Below, one piece after another: positions 8,685 through 17,517 of a stretch of DNA of 64,000 bases (position 1 is its first letter; each line of letters begins with the position of its first letter). The notes beneath the pieces were generated by a model that saw only the letters and a program-made list of their open reading frames with translations, was not told where the DNA came from and ran no database searches. The position numbers were made by a program, and so were the translations under genes. Origin of the DNA: Nitrospira sp. (GTDB taxonomy: Bacteria; Nitrospirota; Nitrospiria; Nitrospirales; Nitrospiraceae). Where the stretch lies: NCBI GenBank assembly GCA_029194535.1, contig JARFXR010000001.1, forward strand, positions 1,310,721-1,374,720. The letters are read 5' to 3'.

Positions 8685-10208
8685 ATGAAATTGAGTCGGT
8701 CTTGGGTGGTGTCGTTCGTGTTGGTGGTGGTCGGCGTCGTCATCGGCGTCGGGGTCGCGTCCGATTTGGGATGGCTTCCGAGCGGAAGCGCGGGACCGGA
8801 CCCGGTACCCGCGCCTGATCCGATCGTCCGTCCCATCGCCACGGCGCCACAACCGGTCATGCCGGGCGCCGGTGCCAAGAACTTCGTCGAGATCGCCAAA
8901 ATGGTGAAGCCGGCGGTCGTCAACATTGCGGCCACCCGAAACGGAAAGTCCGGTGAGGGACCTCACGGCTCGCCGTTCGATGATCCCTTTTTCCGCCGGT
9001 TCTTCGGCGATGAGTTTTTCAAGCGGGAGACACCCCCGCGGGACCGTAAGGAGCGGGGTCAGGGGTCGGGGGTCATCGTGGATCCGAACGGCGTCATCAT
9101 TACGAACAATCATGTGGTCAGTAAGGCCGACGAGATTCGGGTGTTCCTCTCGGACAAGCGCGAGTTCAAAGCCAAGCTGATCGGGACCGACGCCAAGACG
9201 GACATCGCAGTGGTCAAGATTGAAGCGACCGGATTGCCCGCAGTCTCTTTCGCCGATTCAGACCAGCTTGAAGTGGGCGAATTCGTGTTGGCGGTCGGAA
9301 GCCCGTTCGGACTGACGCAAAGCGTGACCATGGGCATCGTGAGCGCGGTGGGACGGGCCAGCATGGGCATCGCCGAATACGAAGATTTCATTCAAACAGA
9401 TGCCGCGATCAATCCCGGGAACTCAGGCGGGGCGTTGGTCAACGTGCGGGGCGAGCTTGTGGGCATCAACACGGCGATCTTCAGCCAGAGCGGCGGCAAC
9501 ATGGGCATCGGGTTCGCCGTGCCCAGCAATCTGTCTCGATCGATCATGGATCAACTGCTGAGGAGTGGGAAGGTCGTCCGAGGGTGGCTGGGCGTCGCGA
9601 TCCAAGAACTCACGCCGGAACTGGCTTCACAGTTCGGCATCGGCGACACGAAAGGCGTGTTGGTCAGCGACGTTATGGAGGACAGTCCGGCGAAGAAAGC
9701 AGGATTCGAGCGCGCCGACGTCATTGTGGAATACGACGGCAAGCCGATGGATTCTCCGACACATCTAAGGAATGCCGTGGCCCAGACCCCCATCGGGCGG
9801 AAAGTCACCGTCAAGTTGATCCGCGACAAGAAGCCCAAGCTGCTCGAGCTGACGATCGTCGAACAGCCGAAATCGATGAGCCAGTCGGGGGCCGATGACG
9901 GCGGAGAATCCTCTTCCCCGTCCGGGGTACTCTCGGATATAGATGTCCGGGAGTTGAATGAAGACCTGGCCGGGCGGTACGGCCTCAAGGCCTCAGAGCG
10001 GGGGCTCGTGGTGATCCGTGTGAAACCGGACTCCTCGGCGGAGCAAGCCGGCGTGCGGGAAGGGGACATCATCCTGGAAGTCAATCGCAAGGCGGTGAAC
10101 TCCATCAAGTCCTACGAGCGTGCGGCGTCCGGTTTGGCCAAGGATCAATCGGTGTTGCTGCTGCTCAAGCGGAAGGGGCAGGCGATCTATCTCACGCTCA
10201 AGCCGTAG
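8685..10208 (+). CDS. Do/DegP-family periplasmic serine protease with two PDZ domains
   Basis: Envelope quality-control protease that degrades or chaperones misfolded exported proteins. The 507-residue protein begins with a signal peptide or anchor (basic MKLSRS then a Val-rich hydrophobic segment to about residue 25). It has a trypsin-like domain with catalytic His in TNNHVV (about 143), Asp in KTDIAVVKI (about 173) and Ser in PGNSGGALVN (about 247). Two PDZ domains follow, at about 275-375 and 405-505. The linker about residues 400-415 is Ser/Gly-rich. The ATG at 8685 is preceded by GAGGATCACGG. It stands alone between the aldolase and repeat C. DegP, DegQ, MucD and HtrA orthology cannot be separated by eye. 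Confidence 0.95.
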   Translation: MKLSRSWVVSFVLVVVGVVIGVGVASDLGWLPSGSAGPDPVPAPDPIVRPIATAPQPVMPGAGAKNFVEIAKMVKPAVVNIAATRNGKSGEGPHGSPFDDPFFRRFFGDEFFKRETPPRDRKERGQGSGVIVDPNGVIITNNHVVSKADEIRVFLSDKREFKAKLIGTDAKTDIAVVKIEATGLPAVSFADSDQLEVGEFVLAVGSPFGLTQSVTMGIVSAVGRASMGIAEYEDFIQTDAAINPGNSGGALVNVRGELVGINTAIFSQSGGNMGIGFAVPSNLSRSIMDQLLRSGKVVRGWLGVAIQELTPELASQFGIGDTKGVLVSDVMEDSPAKKAGFERADVIVEYDGKPMDSPTHLRNAVAQTPIGRKVTVKLIRDKKPKLLELTIVEQPKSMSQSGADDGGESSSPSGVLSDIDVRELNEDLAGRYGLKASERGLVVIRVKPDSSAEQAGVREGDIILEVNRKAVNSIKSYERAASGLAKDQSVLLLLKRKGQAIYLTLKP

Positions 10209-10236
10209 CGGAGTGTTCGTTCGAAGGAGCATGAAA

Positions 10237-10294
10237 GCCGGCTGTTCAACAAGGCCGTCCGACCGGGTCGCAGCGGACTTCTTCAACGGCCTGC
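10237..10294. repeat. Intergenic repeat family member C (short copy, inverted relative to A)
   Basis: The reverse complement starts GCAGGCCGTTGAAGAAGTCC and ends CCTTGTTGAACAGCCGGC, matching the ends of copy A apart from a few changes and a large internal deletion. It lies between the Do-type protease and the PIN/TRAM gene and ends about 19 bases before the latter's start codon. Confidence 0.6.
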
Positions 10295-10312
10295 AAGGGG
10301 GGAGGTGAGGGT

Positions 10313-11338
10313 ATGGTACCAAGAGCCATATTTGTCCTTCTCAGCGCGTTGGCCGGGATGGCCCTGTTCATAAAGGCTGATGGGGCTGATGCATCATATT
10401 GGCTGTATGGGTTCGTGATCGGGACCGTCACCGGAGGCCTGATCGTCGCGGGGGAATATGCGCTGCGGAACCTGTCATTCGGCATCATCATCGGCGGGAC
10501 GGCCGGGCTGGCGGTCGGGTTGTTGTTGACCGGGTTGGTGGAGTGGGTGGGCGGCGAGATTTTCGACGTCCAGACCTTTCTCTTCCACATCGGCGGCTTG
10601 GTCTTTCTGTTGGGGCTGCCCTATTTGGGGCTGGTCATCGGCGCCCGGTTCGGCAAAGAGAAGCTGCCGAGCCCCGAGCAGAAGTTTTTCGAGCTGTCCG
10701 GAAACACGGTGTGCCCCAAGGTGCTCGACACCAGCGTGATCATCGATGGGCGCGTGGCCGATCTCTGCGAAACCGGATTTCTCGAAGGCACGTTTCTGGT
10801 GCCGCACTTCATCCTGGACGAGCTGCAGCATATCGCCGACTCGTCCGACTCCCTCAAACGGGCCAGGGGCCGGCGTGGATTGGACATCCTGAACAAGGTG
10901 CAGAAGATGCCCGAAGTGGACGTGCGCATCATCGACGAGGACTTTCCACAGGTCAAGGAAGTCGACGCCAAGCTGGTCGTGTTGGCCAAGAAGATGAACG
11001 CCAAGATCATCACCAACGACCTGAACCTCAACAAGGTCGCCGAGCTGCAAGGGGTTCGAGTTCTCAACATCAACGAACTCTGCAATGCGCTGCGCCCGGT
11101 CGTGCTGCCGGGGGAGACCATCCGCGTCTTTGTGTTGAAGGAAGGCAAGGAGGCGGGACAAGGGGTCGCCTATCTCGACGACGGCACGATGATCGTCGTG
11201 GACAATGCTCGTCGGTACATCGGCAAGAACGTCGACGTCGTCGTCACCAGCGTGCTCCAGACCACGGCCGGCCGCATGATCTTCACCAGGCTCAGAGAGG
11301 AGACGGAACGAGAGGAGTTGCAGGTCGCTCGTGGATAG
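10313..11338 (+). CDS. YacL-like membrane PIN/TRAM-domain protein
   Basis: Integral membrane protein with a cytoplasmic nuclease-like domain. About residues 1-115 hold four hydrophobic segments. A PIN domain starts at LDTSVIIDGR (about residue 138) and keeps acidic residues in FILDEL, VDAKLVVLA and ITNDLNLN. A TRAM-type RNA-binding fold (about 262-330) follows. This layout is that of Bacillus YacL and its relatives, whose role is not established. The ATG follows GGGGGGAGGTGAGG. It overlaps ispD by 8 bases. The order yacL-ispD-ispF is the same as in Firmicutes (yacL-yacM-yacN), which supports the assignment. Confidence 0.88.
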   Translation: MVPRAIFVLLSALAGMALFIKADGADASYWLYGFVIGTVTGGLIVAGEYALRNLSFGIIIGGTAGLAVGLLLTGLVEWVGGEIFDVQTFLFHIGGLVFLLGLPYLGLVIGARFGKEKLPSPEQKFFELSGNTVCPKVLDTSVIIDGRVADLCETGFLEGTFLVPHFILDELQHIADSSDSLKRARGRRGLDILNKVQKMPEVDVRIIDEDFPQVKEVDAKLVVLAKKMNAKIITNDLNLNKVAELQGVRVLNINELCNALRPVVLPGETIRVFVLKEGKEAGQGVAYLDDGTMIVVDNARRYIGKNVDVVVTSVLQTTAGRMIFTRLREETEREELQVARG

Positions 11339-12041
11339 TCGCCGCGTCGTTGCCCTGATTCCCGCCGCGGGCCGTGGGCTCCGGATGGGCGGGCCGGTGC
11401 CCAAACAGTTTCTGGCTCTAGGCGGATTTCCTCTGGTCGTTCACTCCCTGCGCGCCTTCCAGTCCGCCGCCGCGATCGACGCCATCGTGCTCGCCGTGCC
11501 GGAAGCCGACGTCAACTACTGCCGATCGGATATCGTTCGCGCGCACGGCTTCACGAAGGTCGCCGAGGTCGTGGCCGGTGGCAAAGAGCGCCAAGACTCG
11601 GTTCGTCTGGCTCTGAACCGGGTGGGCCCCGATACCGAAATCGTGGTCGTCCATGATGCCGTCCGTCCGTTCGTCACGATTCGGATGATCGATGAGGTGG
11701 TGACGGCGGCACGAGCCGGCGGTGCCGCCATCGTCGCACTCCCCATGCGGGACACGGTGAAGCAAGTGGGACCGGACCGGGTCATTGAGCGGACCGTGGA
11801 CCGGACCCCTCTCTGGTTGGCGCAAACCCCTCAAGCGTTCAGACGGGAATGGCTCGCTGAAGCCCATCGTAAGGCGCAGCTCGAAGGGGTCCAAGCGACC
11901 GACGACGCCTACCTCATCGAATGGTTCGGCCGGCCGGTGTCGGTCGTGGAGGGCCACGGAGAAAACATCAAGGTGACGAGACCCGAAGACTTGTTCATCG
12001 GCGAGGCGATCCTCTCGTCTCGGCGTTCATCCACTATGTAA
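11331..12041 (+). CDS. ispD: 2-C-methyl-D-erythritol 4-phosphate cytidylyltransferase
   Basis: Third step of the MEP isoprenoid pathway: joins CTP and MEP to give CDP-methylerythritol. The 236-residue protein has the nucleotide-binding start PAAGRGLRMGGPVPKQFL (about residues 10-27), the VHDAVRPF motif (about 107) and LAQTPQAFRRE (about 163). It starts with GTG, overlapping the end of the PIN/TRAM gene by 8 bases, so translation is probably coupled. ispF follows after 9 bases. The product feeds quinones, the undecaprenyl carrier and hopanoid-type lipids. Confidence 0.96.
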   Translation: MDSRRVVALIPAAGRGLRMGGPVPKQFLALGGFPLVVHSLRAFQSAAAIDAIVLAVPEADVNYCRSDIVRAHGFTKVAEVVAGGKERQDSVRLALNRVGPDTEIVVVHDAVRPFVTIRMIDEVVTAARAGGAAIVALPMRDTVKQVGPDRVIERTVDRTPLWLAQTPQAFRREWLAEAHRKAQLEGVQATDDAYLIEWFGRPVSVVEGHGENIKVTRPEDLFIGEAILSSRRSSTM

Positions 12042-12050
12042 AGGAGCGGT

Positions 12051-12542
12051 ATGTCGAAGCGATCAGGATGGCGAGTGGGATACGGTTACGACGTGCATCC
12101 GCTGGGGGTCGGACGCAAGCTCATCCTGGGGGGCGTGGAGATTCCTCACGACAAAGGCCTGTTGGGGCATTCGGATTCCGACGTGCTCGTACACGCTGTC
12201 TGTGATGCCTTGCTGGGTGCGATGGGAGAAGGAGATCTGGGGCGGCACTTTCCGAGTTCCGATCCGAAGTACAAGGGTATTTCCAGTCTCAAGTTGCTGG
12301 AGGACGTCATCTCCAAGCTCAAGAGCAAGGGGTATCGAATCGGCAACATCGACACGGTGATCGTCGCGCAGGCGCCCCGCCTGGGGCCTCATTTGTCGGC
12401 CATGCAGAAGAGGTTGGCCGAGGTCTCCGGGATTGATCCGGATCTGGTCAACGTGAAGGTGAAAAGCGGAGAAGGGCTCGACGCGGTCGGGAGAGAAGAG
12501 GGCATGACGGCGCACGCCGTTTGTTTGATTGAGCCCGCGTGA
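12051..12542 (+). CDS. ispF: 2-C-methyl-D-erythritol 2,4-cyclodiphosphate synthase
   Basis: Cyclises CDP-methylerythritol-2-phosphate to MEcPP, the step after IspE in the MEP pathway. The 163-residue trimeric enzyme shows the metal site GYDVHPL (residues about 11-17, with the later His in [14 protein letters not shown]), and the C-terminal [17 protein letters not shown] segment. AAGGAG lies before the ATG. It is directly after ispD and 19 bases before cysE. Confidence 0.96.
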   Translation: MSKRSGWRVGYGYDVHPLGVGRKLILGGVEIPHDKGLLGHSDSDVLVHAVCDALLGAMGEGDLGRHFPSSDPKYKGISSLKLLEDVISKLKSKGYRIGNIDTVIVAQAPRLGPHLSAMQKRLAEVSGIDPDLVNVKVKSGEGLDAVGREEGMTAHAVCLIEPA

Positions 12543-12561
12543 CCGGCGTACACTGAGCGTC

Positions 12562-13215
12562 ATGTTCAAGGCCATCCGACAGGACCTGCAGGCGGTCTTC
12601 GATCGAGACCCGGCGGCCACCAGCCGCATGGAGGTCATCGTCACGTACGCCGGTTTTCATGCTCTGGTGGCCTATCGCCTCGCGCATTGGCTGAAGGTCT
12701 ACAATGTGCCCTTCATTCCCCGGTTGATTTCTCAAGTCGCTCGCTGGGCCACCGGTATCGAGATCCATCCGTCAGCCAGGATCGGAACCGGCTTCTTCAT
12801 CGATCACGGTATGGGAGTGGTCATCGGTGAGACGGCGGAGATCGGCGACCATGTGACCTTGTTCCAGGGAGTGACGCTTGGCGGCACCGGGAAAGAGCGC
12901 GGCAAACGTCATCCGACCTTGGGCAATCACGTTTTGGTGGGAGCCGGCGCCAAGATTCTCGGCGGGATTACGATCGGAGACAACGTGAAGATCGGCGCCA
13001 ATTCCGTCGTCCTCAAGAGCGTGTCCCCGAATTCGACGGTCGTGGGGGTGCCGGCGCGCGTGATCAAGACCCAGGGAGACCGGTTGCCGGACGCGACGAT
13101 GGACCAGACCAACCTGCCCGATCCGATCAGCGATCGGTTCCTGGCTCTTGAGCAGGAACTAATCCAGCTACGCAAGAAGCTCGAAAATCGCGATAACCCT
13201 CCTTCGCGATCATAA
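12562..13215 (+). CDS. cysE: Serine O-acetyltransferase
   Basis: Acetylates L-serine with acetyl-CoA, the first committed step of cysteine synthesis. The protein has 217 residues from the ATG at 12562 ([18 protein letters not shown]). It has an alpha-helical N-terminal part and a left-handed beta-helix of hexapeptide repeats. The catalytic and CoA-binding stretch reads [16 protein letters not shown], followed by [17 protein letters not shown]. An upstream in-frame start at 12529 would overlap ispF and lacks a ribosome site. The length matches the shorter EpsC/CysE group. No cysK lies nearby. A strong hairpin follows the gene. Confidence 0.95.
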   Translation: MFKAIRQDLQAVFDRDPAATSRMEVIVTYAGFHALVAYRLAHWLKVYNVPFIPRLISQVARWATGIEIHPSARIGTGFFIDHGMGVVIGETAEIGDHVTLFQGVTLGGTGKERGKRHPTLGNHVLVGAGAKILGGITIGDNVKIGANSVVLKSVSPNSTVVGVPARVIKTQGDRLPDATMDQTNLPDPISDRFLALEQELIQLRKKLENRDNPPSRS

Positions 13216-13270
13216 CCCACCGCTTCGCGCACATCGTTCACGGTTTCGTGCTACAAGCCAAACAGGTCAG

Positions 13271-13300
13271 CGGGGCGCGAGAAAACCCGCGCCCCGTTCC
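13271..13300. terminator. Bidirectional terminator between cysE and the PsiF-repeat gene
   Basis: A perfect 9-base stem, CGGGGCGCG (13271-13279) and CGCGCCCCG (13288-13296), with an 8-base loop lies between two convergent genes. The plus side is followed by TTCCTCG and the minus side by a short pyrimidine-rich stretch, so T-tracts are weak. Confidence 0.6.
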
Positions 13301-13305
13301 TCGCC

Positions 13306-13620
13306 TCAACTTGAGAGACAGCTGCTCATAAACTGTTTCCGCTCCTCTCCCGCAAGCTTCTTCTGTCCCGCCTCTTTGTTGCACGTCTTCATCTTTTCCT
13401 GCTGAGCCGTTTTTCCCCCCTTGCCGGACTTACCCGACAGGCATGTCTTCATAAACGCTTGCCTGGCCTCTCCCTTGCCTTCGCCCGATAATCCCTTTTC
13501 GTCGGCCGCTGCGTTGCAGGCTTTCATCTTGTTCTGCTCCGGAGGCGCGGCTCCGCCGGTCTGGGCGAGTCCCAAGGCGGCCACGAAACACGACAGCACG
13601 ATCAAACCGGTGATCTTCAT
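13306..13620 (-). CDS. PsiF-repeat small exported protein
   Basis: A 104-residue Cys/Lys-rich exported protein of unknown function. An N-terminal signal peptide (MKITGLIVLSCFVAALGLAQ) precedes two copies of a repeat of the form KMK-x-CN-x(n)-F-M-x(2)-C-L-S: one around residues 32-60 and one around 76-104. These resemble the PsiF repeat named for the phosphate-starvation-inducible E. coli protein. I chose the ATG at 13620 because AAAGGAG lies 8 bases upstream; an in-frame GTG at 13629 is too close to it. Each repeat has a spaced Cys pair that could form a disulphide in the periplasm. No phosphate genes lie nearby. Confidence 0.72.
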   Translation of the reverse strand: MKITGLIVLSCFVAALGLAQTGGAAPPEQNKMKACNAAADEKGLSGEGKGEARQAFMKTCLSGKSGKGGKTAQQEKMKTCNKEAGQKKLAGEERKQFMSSCLSS

Positions 13621-13744
13621 CGGCGGCACTCCTTTGTGAGTAGGTGAACGGCGCGGATGGCGTCCGCCTCGTTCCTGTCTGCGACTACGAGGCGCCGTCG
13701 GAAGGCGCGGTCGCCGTTCAGAGACGATGCGGACACATCATCAG

Positions 13745-13950
13745 CCCGCATTATTCACGAGAGTTCGTAACGAAACCGCCAAGACGCTACGCGAGACGGG
13801 CGCGCGGAGCATACCGCACTTCGTGTGGTCCGGCGGCTCATGCGGCGAAGCCGTTGTTCCTTGCGCCGCCGGAGAGATACCGTCGGCTGTCCGAGCTTGT
13901 CGCGGCGGCCTATCGGCGGTTGCAGAAGAAGTCATCGTGAATAATGCGGG
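13745..13950. mobile_element. MITE-like element with 16-bp perfect terminal inverted repeats
   Basis: CCCGCATTATTCACGA (13745-13760) is matched exactly in reverse complement by TCGTGAATAATGCGGG (13935-13950), giving a 206-bp unit. The interior is GC-rich and has no convincing gene. It sits in the 387-base gap between the PsiF-repeat gene and truA. I could not see a clear target-site duplication (flanks are ATCAG and TTAGG). The shape fits a non-autonomous insertion sequence derivative. Confidence 0.55.
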
Positions 13951-14007
13951 TTAGGCGGCGCCACTATAGCAAAGCTTCTGGAGACTGTCTGCAGAACAGG
14001 CGCAGAT

Positions 14008-14748
14008 TTATTGGTGGTAATCGACGTGCAGCAGAAACAGGCCGTGAGCCGGGGCGGTTCGTCCGGCCTTCGTGCGGTCTTTCGCCGCAAGCATTGCGGG
14101 TATTTCCTCGGCACTGCGTTGCAGATGGCCCACTTCCACCAGCGTCCCCACGATAGCGCGAACCATGTGTTTGAGGAAGCGGTCGGCGTAAGCTTGAATA
14201 TGCAGGTAATCGCCCTCGCGGTAGATCGACAATCGTTGAAGCCGGCACAGGGGATCCTCATTGTCGGTCAGCGACCCTTCGAACGACGTGAAGTCATGTG
14301 AACCGGTCAGCAAGGAGGCGGCTCGTTGCATCGCCTCGACGTCCAGAGGCTTGTGGATATGCCAGACGTGATGCCGGTCGACGGCCGAACGAGTCGGACG
14401 GTTGAGAATGCGGTATTCGTACAATTTACCGCTGGCCGCGTAACGCGCGTGGAAACCGTCCGGCATGATCTCAGCCGACCGGACCGCGATGTCCTTGGGC
14501 AACCTCGCGTTCATACCCTTGAGCCACTCTCGCGAGGTCCAGTCTCTGTCGATGCGGAAACTGGCGACCTGTCCCAATGCATGGACGCCGGCGTCGGTGC
14601 GCCCGGCTCCGACGATCGAAACCTCGGTCTGTGTCAGAAGGTGCACGGCGGTTTCGAGGGCTTCTTGAATGGTCGGATGGTCCGGCTGCCGCTGCCAGCC
14701 GGCATAGGCGGTGCCGTCGTACTCGACGATCAGTTTGACGGTGGCCAT
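14008..14748 (-). CDS. truA: tRNA pseudouridine(38-40) synthase
   Basis: Makes pseudouridine in the anticodon arm of tRNAs. The 246-residue protein has the N-terminal VEYDGTAYAGWQRQP segment (about residues 7-21) and the catalytic Asp in GAGRTDAGVHALGQV (about 47-61), followed by the second-half motif LKHMVRAIVGTLVEVG near residue 200. Length is typical. It lies 27 bases downstream of the amidase gene on the same strand and probably shares its transcript. Confidence 0.96.
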   Translation of the reverse strand: MATVKLIVEYDGTAYAGWQRQPDHPTIQEALETAVHLLTQTEVSIVGAGRTDAGVHALGQVASFRIDRDWTSREWLKGMNARLPKDIAVRSAEIMPDGFHARYAASGKLYEYRILNRPTRSAVDRHHVWHIHKPLDVEAMQRAASLLTGSHDFTSFEGSLTDNEDPLCRLQRLSIYREGDYLHIQAYADRFLKHMVRAIVGTLVEVGHLQRSAEEIPAMLAAKDRTKAGRTAPAHGLFLLHVDYHQ

Positions 14749-14775
14749 GGGATCAGTGGCGCAGCGGGCCGCCGG

Positions 14776-16068
14776 TCATCGAAGCGGCTGCTTGGAAGCC
14801 GCCAGGTATGCCCGCACACCTTCATGCAGCGATTCGGCGACGCGGGTGGTGAACGTATGGTTACGAAGCAGCTCTTCCTCCGCCGAATTGGAGATGTAGG
14901 CGATCTCCGCCAGGATGCTCGGCATGCTCGTGAAGCGCAGGACGTAAAAGGGCGCCGTCTTGACGCCATGATCGACCAGTGAATAGTGGCCGTTGAGATG
15001 TGTAATCATCGCTTCCTTGGCGGTCCAGGCCAGTTCCAATGACGCTTCGATCTTCCTGGTCGTCAGGAGATCCGCCACCAGGTATTCCCATCCGACTCCC
15101 GTGCTGCTCAGCGGCGTGCCGTTTTCCCGGGCCGCCACCTCGAGCGCCCGCTGATCCTTGGCTTCACCGAAGTGATAGATTTCGATGCCGCGCACGGAGC
15201 GCTGGGGATGGGAATTAACGTGGATCGACACGAAGAGATCCGCTTCATGGCCGTTGGCGAACTTCGCCCGGTCTTCCAATTCCACGAAGATATCACGGTC
15301 CCGCGTCATGACGACGCGCAGCCCCGGCTCCTTTGCGAGCAGATCACGCAGTTTGAGCGCCACTTTGAGCGTGATGTCCTTTTCCTCCGTCCCGCGTTGG
15401 CCGTGCGCGCCCGGGTCTCGGCCGCCGTGTCCAGGATCAATCACCACCGTCGTGAAGGGCTTGGCTCGCGGCGGGACTGGCTGAACAGGCGGGGAGAACG
15501 GCGGAGGCGTTTCTTCCACGGCATCGGGAGCGGGCAAGCCTCCGGCCTGCTTTGAGGGTACGACGTCGACGACCAACCGAGGAGGATTCGAGAGGGACAG
15601 CAGTTTGTAGGACTGAAACGTGCCGGCGGGCAGTGCGATCGAAACGGCCTTGTCGGAGGTTTGCGCAATGACAAAGGGCTTGGCCAGCAGGCCTCGAGCG
15701 AGTTTGGCTTGAGCGGACTTGCCCAGCGTGGCGCGCGGGATTTCAATGACGACGCCTTCCGCCTGCGGCGCCGGTCTGGCGGGGGTGCGGGTGACGTGGT
15801 CGAGGTCCAGAACCAACCGGGTCACATCGGAAGAGACGGCCGTGCGGAGGTTTTGAATGGTCGTGATGCCGATCGTGGTCGGCGTCATGCTGATGCGCGA
15901 GTTACGGCTGCGTTTGGAGGTGCTTGGTTGATCCTGGAGGGAACGATGGGTTTCAGCCAGGGCTGTGGGGGAACCGGGTGTGTCGTAGCAGCCCGGACCG
16001 GTCAAACTGATCGTGACGGCGATGACGAGAGCGCGCCAGAGAGCCAACGGCATGACGAAGCTCAACAC
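14776..16068 (-). CDS. N-acetylmuramoyl-L-alanine amidase (AmiC-like, AMIN + Amidase_3)
   Basis: Zinc amidase that splits the peptide from the glycan strand of peptidoglycan, used in daughter-cell separation. The 430-residue protein has an export signal (hydrophobic segment from about residue 7 to 25; the Cys in LTGPGCYD might be lipidated but the lipobox is not canonical). It then has an AMIN-type beta domain (about 55-150) and a Pro-rich linker. The Amidase_3 domain begins VVIDPGHGGRDPGAHG near residue 210, with a zinc-ligand Glu in the following helix and the catalytic Glu in SILAEIAYISN near residue 400. The GTG start at 16068 is uncertain; an ATG at 16053 is the alternative. Confidence 0.92.
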   Translation of the reverse strand: MLSFVMPLALWRALVIAVTISLTGPGCYDTPGSPTALAETHRSLQDQPSTSKRSRNSRISMTPTTIGITTIQNLRTAVSSDVTRLVLDLDHVTRTPARPAPQAEGVVIEIPRATLGKSAQAKLARGLLAKPFVIAQTSDKAVSIALPAGTFQSYKLLSLSNPPRLVVDVVPSKQAGGLPAPDAVEETPPPFSPPVQPVPPRAKPFTTVVIDPGHGGRDPGAHGQRGTEEKDITLKVALKLRDLLAKEPGLRVVMTRDRDIFVELEDRAKFANGHEADLFVSIHVNSHPQRSVRGIEIYHFGEAKDQRALEVAARENGTPLSSTGVGWEYLVADLLTTRKIEASLELAWTAKEAMITHLNGHYSLVDHGVKTAPFYVLRFTSMPSILAEIAYISNSAEEELLRNHTFTTRVAESLHEGVRAYLAASKQPLR

Positions 16069-16179
16069 AATGAGAATGTCATCTATGTCTCAGAAGTTCA
16101 ACGACTTGTCAAGGGTACGGGCAGAACGCGCGTGGTCGCCGCGGTTGACAGCCCGCGACCTCGCGCGTAGGGTTTGCCC

Positions 16180-16707
16180 ATGCCGGTACACCTTATCATC
16201 GACGGGTACAATCTGCTCGCCGTGATGGGCGGGCAGGCTCGCTGCGACGGCCCGCGTTCGTCATCGGGTCGCGACAACTTGGTGAGGGATCTGTCGGCCT
16301 ATCGGCGCCGAAAAGGGCATGCGGTGACGGTGGTGTTCGACGGTTGGCACTCGGGGCAGCTCTTTGAGGGGCGCGAGCATCGTTTGGGAATCCAGATCAT
16401 CTATTCGAAGCGGGGAGAGCGGGCCGACCAGGTGATTCAACGGCTCGCGAAGGAGTTCGAGTCGGATTGCGCGGTCGTCAGCTCCGACCGCGAAGTCACC
16501 GACTATGCGCGAGCCCAGGGAGCATTCGTGATGGAGGCTCGGGAATTTGCCGAAAAGCTGTTATCCGCTGCGGTCACGGGGGTGGCACACAAGGAATTGG
16601 ACCCGGGAGAAACGTATCCTGTGCGACGTGGTCCGGAGAAGCGGGGCAACCCCAGAAAACTTCCGAAGTCGGCACGCCGTCGAGGACGGCAGCTCAGGCG
16701 ATTTTGA
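16180..16707 (+). CDS. NYN-domain protein (YacP-like)
   Basis: PIN-like nuclease-fold protein of the YacP/NYN group, which is linked to RNA processing in other bacteria; its role here is inferred. The 175-residue protein starts HLIIDGYNLL with the conserved acidic Asp (residue about 8), then has VVFDGWHSG (about 53), a RADQVIQ segment and VVSSDREVTDYARAQG (about 103), together giving the acidic cluster of a PIN active site. The C-terminal 35 residues are Lys/Arg/Pro-rich. I prefer the ATG at 16180 to the TTG at 16174. It is divergent from the amidase gene and overlaps the end of tatD by 14 bases, tail to tail. Confidence 0.82.
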   Translation: MPVHLIIDGYNLLAVMGGQARCDGPRSSSGRDNLVRDLSAYRRRKGHAVTVVFDGWHSGQLFEGREHRLGIQIIYSKRGERADQVIQRLAKEFESDCAVVSSDREVTDYARAQGAFVMEAREFAEKLLSAAVTGVAHKELDPGETYPVRRGPEKRGNPRKLPKSARRRGRQLRRF

Positions 16708-17473
16708 ACAGCCGCTTGGCGTTTTCACTGGTGATCCGCTCGATGTCGTCGAGGGTCAGACTCGCCTGTTCTGCATGCAATGTCGCCAGTTGTTTGGCGA
16801 CCAGCGAGACGTAGGCCGGTTCGTTTCGCTTCCCTCGGTGCGGCACGGGAGTCAGGTACGGACAGTCCGTTTCGATCAAGAGGCGATCGAGCGGCGTCTG
16901 TCTTGCGATGTCCCGCAACATGGATGCGTTGCTGAAGGTCAGGATTCCGGAAAACGACAGGTAAAATCCAAGATCCAGCGCGTCCTTGGCCAGCCACGCA
17001 TCTCCGGAAAAGCAGTGGAAAACTCCCCCGATCTCCGAGGCCTGTTCCTCCCGCAAGATCTGAACGGTGTCTTCTTGCGCTTCTCTCGTATGAATGATCA
17101 CGGGCAGGCGCAGTTCTCGTGCAAGTCGAACTTGTTCACGAAATCGATCGCGCTGCTGCCGGGGCGATGAATGGTTGTAGTGGTAGTCGAGCCCGATTTC
17201 GCCGTAGGCGACCACCTTCGGGTCGACGGCCAGTCGGCGGAATTCATCGTACCAGCCATCGTCGATATGTTTGACCTCGTGGGGATGCACGCCGATCGAC
17301 GCGTAGACCGACTCATATCGTCCAGCCAAACCGACCGCCGCCCGGCTGGTCGCCAGATCGCAGCCGATGGTGATGGAGGTCCCGACACCGGCTTCGCGAG
17401 CGCGGACCATCGTCGCGTCGCGATCCGCATCGAATCGGGGATCGTCGAGGTGCACATGAGTATCGATGAGCAT
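16694..17473 (-). CDS. TatD-family metal-dependent hydrolase (DNase)
   Basis: TatD enzymes are cytoplasmic metal-dependent nucleases with a TIM-barrel fold. The 259-residue protein has the metal motif as DTHVHLDD (residues about 4-11), IGVHPHE (about 60), GEIGLDYHY with the bridging Glu (about 91), IIHTREA (about 128), FHCFSGD (about 152) and ETDCPYLTP (about 203). I took the ATG at 17473 since the open frame upstream of it is Gly/Pro/Thr-rich and unlike the family, and this gives the normal length. The gene is often near metG in other genomes; here it follows DAHP synthase by 44 bases on the same strand. Confidence 0.93.
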   Translation of the reverse strand: MLIDTHVHLDDPRFDADRDATMVRAREAGVGTSITIGCDLATSRAAVGLAGRYESVYASIGVHPHEVKHIDDGWYDEFRRLAVDPKVVAYGEIGLDYHYNHSSPRQQRDRFREQVRLARELRLPVIIHTREAQEDTVQILREEQASEIGGVFHCFSGDAWLAKDALDLGFYLSFSGILTFSNASMLRDIARQTPLDRLLIETDCPYLTPVPHRGKRNEPAYVSLVAKQLATLHAEQASLTLDDIERITSENAKRLFKIA

Positions 17474-17517
17474 GGATCCGGTTCCGGCGGGGCTGGTGGG
17501 GGTGGGGCCGGTATTGC

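Noticed and set aside
13644-13940. 98-codon plus-strand open frame
   Set aside because: It mostly covers the MITE-like element; Arg/Ala-rich composition and no ribosome site.
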